The notes below the pieces were generated by a model that worked only from the letters and a program-made list of their open reading frames with translations, was not told the origin of the DNA and did no database searches. A stretch of DNA of 64,000 nucleotides from NCBI RefSeq assembly GCF_017894385.1, contig NZ_CP059560.1, forward strand, positions 682,001 to 746,000, read 5' to 3'. This DNA comes from Aromatoleum petrolei. GTDB taxonomy: Bacteria; Pseudomonadota; Gammaproteobacteria; Burkholderiales; Rhodocyclaceae. A program made the position numbers and the translations under genes. This document shows, in pieces, positions 61,413 through 64,000 of the stretch. The first letter of the stretch is position 1; every line of letters begins with the position of its first letter.

Positions 61413-64000
61413 GCCGGCACTCCTTCGGCGATGCGCTCGATCTCGATCCGCGTGTCGCGGTCGAACACCGAGTTCTGCCCTTGCAACACCCCGGCTGTAA
61501 GGTGCGGATGCCCGCCCGCGAGTTCCACCGGGTTCAGCGGCGTCGGCGACACGCTGTTCATGTCCCCGCCGGCGAGGAACTGGTATCGCTCCCAGGCGTG
61601 GTACATCAGCGTCTGCCCCGGGCGCAGGCTCGGCGACACCTTGGCCTTGCACTTGAAGCTGCCGACGTCGTTCCAGACGCGGATCCAGTCGCCATCCACG
61701 ATGCCGCGCTTGGTCGCATCGGCGATCGACACCAGCATGTAGGGCTCGGGCCGTGCCTCGAGGCGCAGCATGATGCGGCTGTCGCGCCACGTCGAATGGA
61801 TACTCCAGCGCGTCTTGCCGCCGGTCATCATCAGCGGGTAGTTGCCGCCCATCATCGGTGGCGCCTTGAAGCGCGGCAGCAGTTCGTCGAGCTCCTCGTA
61901 GAACGGGTGGTCGACGAAGAACTGGATGCGCCGGCTCGACGTCGGGTATGGCACCTTGTCGCGCACGTGGAAGGTGAGCGGCACGATGCTGTCGTTCGCG
62001 GGGAACTCGCACATGTTGCCGATCGAGCTCGGCTCCTCGGGGAGCTTCTCGAAGCGCGCGAAGCCCTTCTGCTTGATCTCGTCCCACGACAGCTTCTTGT
62101 GCGTGCCGCCGAGGTCGTAGATCGTGCGCGCGACCTTGTCGTCGTCGCCTTCCTTGAACTGACCGTTCATCGTCAGGTCGTCGTACAAGGTGTCGAGCTT
62201 CACCTCCAGCCCCTGCGGGCTCTGCACCGACTTGATGCCGCGTGCGCGGGCGCGCTTCTGGATCGCCTCGGACAGCGCGACGATGATGCTCCAGTCGCTC
62301 TTCGATTCTCCCAGCGGCTTCGTCGCCTGGTCGGTGATCGTCAGGTAGGGCGATAGCGGCGTGACCCACTTCAGCGAGGTGCGCTCGTACCAGGGCGCGA
62401 CCGGCAGCACGTAGTCGGCGTGGCGCGCGGTGGAGTTGATGCGCCAGTCCATGACGACGATCTTCTTCAGCTTCGGCCACAGCACTTCGAGCAGCTTCTC
62501 GCTGCCGCGGGCACGACGCAACGTGTTGCTGCACAGCGAGATCATGATGCGCGGCGGACGATCCGGCGGCGGGTTGAGCGGCTGCCACTGCTTCGCGAGC
62601 GACTCTTCGAGGTACTCGCCGAGCGGACGCTTGTTGCCCAGCCCCCACTCGTCTGCGCGCTTTGACAGCTCGCCGATGCCGCCGTGCACCGACCAGAACA
62701 GCGTGCCGGAAGTCCATACCGGCAGCCGCAGCAGCTTGTTGCCCGGTGCAAACATCATCCGGCCGAGGTCGGTGACGATCATCTCCTGCGTGTCGCCGGC
62801 TTCGAGCCGCTGCTGGATCAGCGGTTCGAGCTTGCCGAAGGTCTGTGCCGCCTCCTGCAGCGAGGGCGGGATCGCGAACTTGTCACCGCCGTCGGGCGTC
62901 AGCAGCGGGAAACCGGAGAAGCCCGCCCCGCGCCGGCCGATATTGCCGGTGAGCGCAAAGATCAGCGCCATCGAGCGTTCCGCGAGATTGCCGTGGAAGT
63001 ACTTGCACAGGCTCGTCTGCGCGATGTTCGAGACCTTGTCCGCACTGACGATCTCGCGCGCGAGGCGGCGGATCAGCTTCGGATTCACGCCGCATAGCTT
63101 CGACGCCGCTTCGGGCGTGTAGTCCGCGAGGCGGTCGCGCAGCAGCGAGAAGACGCTGCGCACCTCGACCTTCTGCCCGTCCTTCAGGGTCACCGTCTTC
63201 CGCACGTCGAGCGCCGGATTCAGCGCTTCCAGCGCGAGCGAACGGAAAGGCGCCGTCTGCAGGCTGTCGCTTACGGCATCCCACAGCATGTGGTGGTTCT
63301 CGCGTCCGCCCTCCTGCACGTCCGCCTGCTTCAGGAAACGCATAGTGTCGCTGCGCACCAACAGCGGCAGGTCGGTCTGTTCCTTGACGAAGGCTTCCTT
63401 CACATGGCCGCCCGCGACGATCTCGTGGCAGATCGCCAGCGCGAGCGCGGCATCCGTCCCCGGCTTGATCGGAATCCACAGGTCCGATTTCGTCGCCGAA
63501 GGGTTGTAGTCCGGCGCGATCGAGATGATCTTCGCGCCGCGGTAGCGCGCCTCGGTGAAGAAGTGCGCCTGCGGGATCTGCGTGTAGACCGGGTTGCCGC
63601 CCCAGAACAGGATCAGGTCGGAATAGAAGTAGTCGTCGGCCGAGCGCTCGAAGACGATCTTGCCGAAGGTCTCCAGCGTGCCACGCCGCGAGTCGCCGAT
63701 CTCGCCGTCCATGTCGAGGCCGATCGACTGCGTCAGCATGCTGAAGCGGCCCTGCGCCGCCATCGACACGCCGAGGTCGATGCCGGGCCCGAGGTCCCAA
63801 ATCGTCCGGTCGGTGCCCTCGTCGAGGGTCACGTCGAGATAGGTGTCGGCGATGTCGTTGAGCGCCTCTTCCCAGCTCACGCGCTCCCACTTGCCGCTAC
63901 CGCGCGGCCCGACGCGGCGCAGCGGATGCGTGATGCGGGAGGGGTCGTACATGCGCTCGGAGAAGCAGCCGCCCTTCTGGCAGCCGCGCGGGTTGTAGTC
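61409..64000 (-). CDS. Molybdopterin catalytic subunit, ethylbenzene/steroid-C25 dehydrogenase type (5' cut by window edge)
   Basis: At least 863 residues; the N-terminus lies beyond 64000. The visible start continues the frame through NPRGCQKGGCFSERMYDPS, where the Cys of the FS0 cluster and the first part of a type II DMSO-reductase subunit are seen. Further features are RRVGPRGSGKWERVSWEEAL, GDSRRGTLETFGK (with a plausible Mo-ligand Asp), FWGGNPVYTQIP, and cofactor strands in the last 250 residues. The resemblance is to ethylbenzene, p-cymene and steroid C25 dehydrogenases, which hydroxylate C-H bonds with water instead of O2 in the periplasm. The beta (Fe-S) and gamma (haem) subunits are not downstream, so they must be to the right or absent. 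Confidence 0.86.
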   Translation of the reverse strand, partial: DYNPRGCQKGGCFSERMYDPSRITHPLRRVGPRGSGKWERVSWEEALNDIADTYLDVTLDEGTDRTIWDLGPGIDLGVSMAAQGRFSMLTQSIGLDMDGEIGDSRRGTLETFGKIVFERSADDYFYSDLILFWGGNPVYTQIPQAHFFTEARYRGAKIISIAPDYNPSATKSDLWIPIKPGTDAALALAICHEIVAGGHVKEAFVKEQTDLPLLVRSDTMRFLKQADVQEGGRENHHMLWDAVSDSLQTAPFRSLALEALNPALDVRKTVTLKDGQKVEVRSVFSLLRDRLADYTPEAASKLCGVNPKLIRRLAREIVSADKVSNIAQTSLCKYFHGNLAERSMALIFALTGNIGRRGAGFSGFPLLTPDGGDKFAIPPSLQEAAQTFGKLEPLIQQRLEAGDTQEMIVTDLGRMMFAPGNKLLRLPVWTSGTLFWSVHGGIGELSKRADEWGLGNKRPLGEYLEESLAKQWQPLNPPPDRPPRIMISLCSNTLRRARGSEKLLEVLWPKLKKIVVMDWRINSTARHADYVLPVAPWYERTSLKWVTPLSPYLTITDQATKPLGESKSDWSIIVALSEAIQKRARARGIKSVQSPQGLEVKLDTLYDDLTMNGQFKEGDDDKVARTIYDLGGTHKKLSWDEIKQKGFARFEKLPEEPSSIGNMCEFPANDSIVPLTFHVRDKVPYPTSSRRIQFFVDHPFYEELDELLPRFKAPPMMGGNYPLMMTGGKTRWSIHSTWRDSRIMLRLEARPEPYMLVSIADATKRGIVDGDWIRVWNDVGSFKCKAKVSPSLRPGQTLMYHAWERYQFLAGGDMNSVSPTPLNPVELAGGHPHLTAGVLQGQNSVFDRDTRIEIERIAEGVPA

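Overview
The window is high-GC DNA from a betaproteobacterium. Relatives in the Rhodocyclales (Aromatoleum, Azoarcus, Thauera) are my best guess. This rests on the H-NS-type, DUF29 and DUF1302/DUF1329 genes and on the mix of anaerobic and aerobic aromatic/alicyclic genes; it is an inference, as there is no rRNA or tRNA in the window. Nearly all of it is a catabolic island for a hydrophobic, probably alicyclic or terpenoid/steroid-like compound that is processed as CoA thioesters.

Layout. (1) 1-6.0 kb, minus strand: an operon with a carboxymuconolactone-decarboxylase-like protein, a fused double class III CoA-transferase, an SDR, an acyl-CoA dehydrogenase, an ACAD11/LvaA-like kinase and an MFS transporter cut by the window edge. 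(2) 6.3-12.5 kb: a cytochrome P450 operon, a phytoene-desaturase-like FAD enzyme and two TetR regulators; one inverted repeat (TTTGAC-N5-GTCAA) lies before both the P450 and the FAD gene. (3) 12.7-19.4 kb: acyl-CoA ligase, VOC protein, EAL phosphodiesterase, ribA, a zinc-ribbon microprotein behind a LexA box, an H-NS-like gene and a decayed nuclease gene. (4) 19.4-29.1 kb: a thiolase/HMG-CoA-synthase-like/CoA-transferase operon diverging from a MarR regulator, then a phosphatase, a thiolase and etfBA. (5) 29.2-32.8 kb: two tandem copies of a kinase plus small-partner gene pair. (6) 33.2-40.4 kb: outer-membrane DUF1302/DUF1329 genes, a CrtC/AttH-like protein and a MalT-type LuxR regulator. (7) 40.6-54.8 kb: the core ring-degradation block, holding an AliB-like dehydrogenase, BadH- and BadI-like ring-cleavage enzymes, DECR- and PECR-like reductases, a XylM-like di-iron monooxygenase, a FadB-like hydratase with a decayed dehydrogenase half, HadAB-like hydratases and an old-yellow-enzyme homologue. 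(8) 54.9-64 kb: an epoxide-hydrolase-type hydrolase, a MoxR/VWA activator pair, and a molybdopterin subunit of the ethylbenzene/steroid-C25 dehydrogenase type with its TorD-like chaperone and a FAD oxidoreductase.

How it could work together (inference). C-H bonds are activated by P450, the XylM-like oxygenase or the molybdenum hydroxylase. The acid is CoA-activated by ligase or CoA-transferase. AliB-like dehydrogenation, hydration, BadH-like oxidation and BadI-like hydrolytic ring opening give a dicarboxylic acyl-CoA. Beta-oxidation is served by the ACADs, hydratases, thiolases and ETF. Several ACAD11/LvaA-like kinases suggest that 4-hydroxyacyl-CoA intermediates also arise. A shared 18-bp imperfect palindrome (consensus TCGTACGCTACCATACGA) lies before most catabolic operons between 24 and 55 kb, which points to one regulon, possibly under the MarR protein at 24.7 kb.
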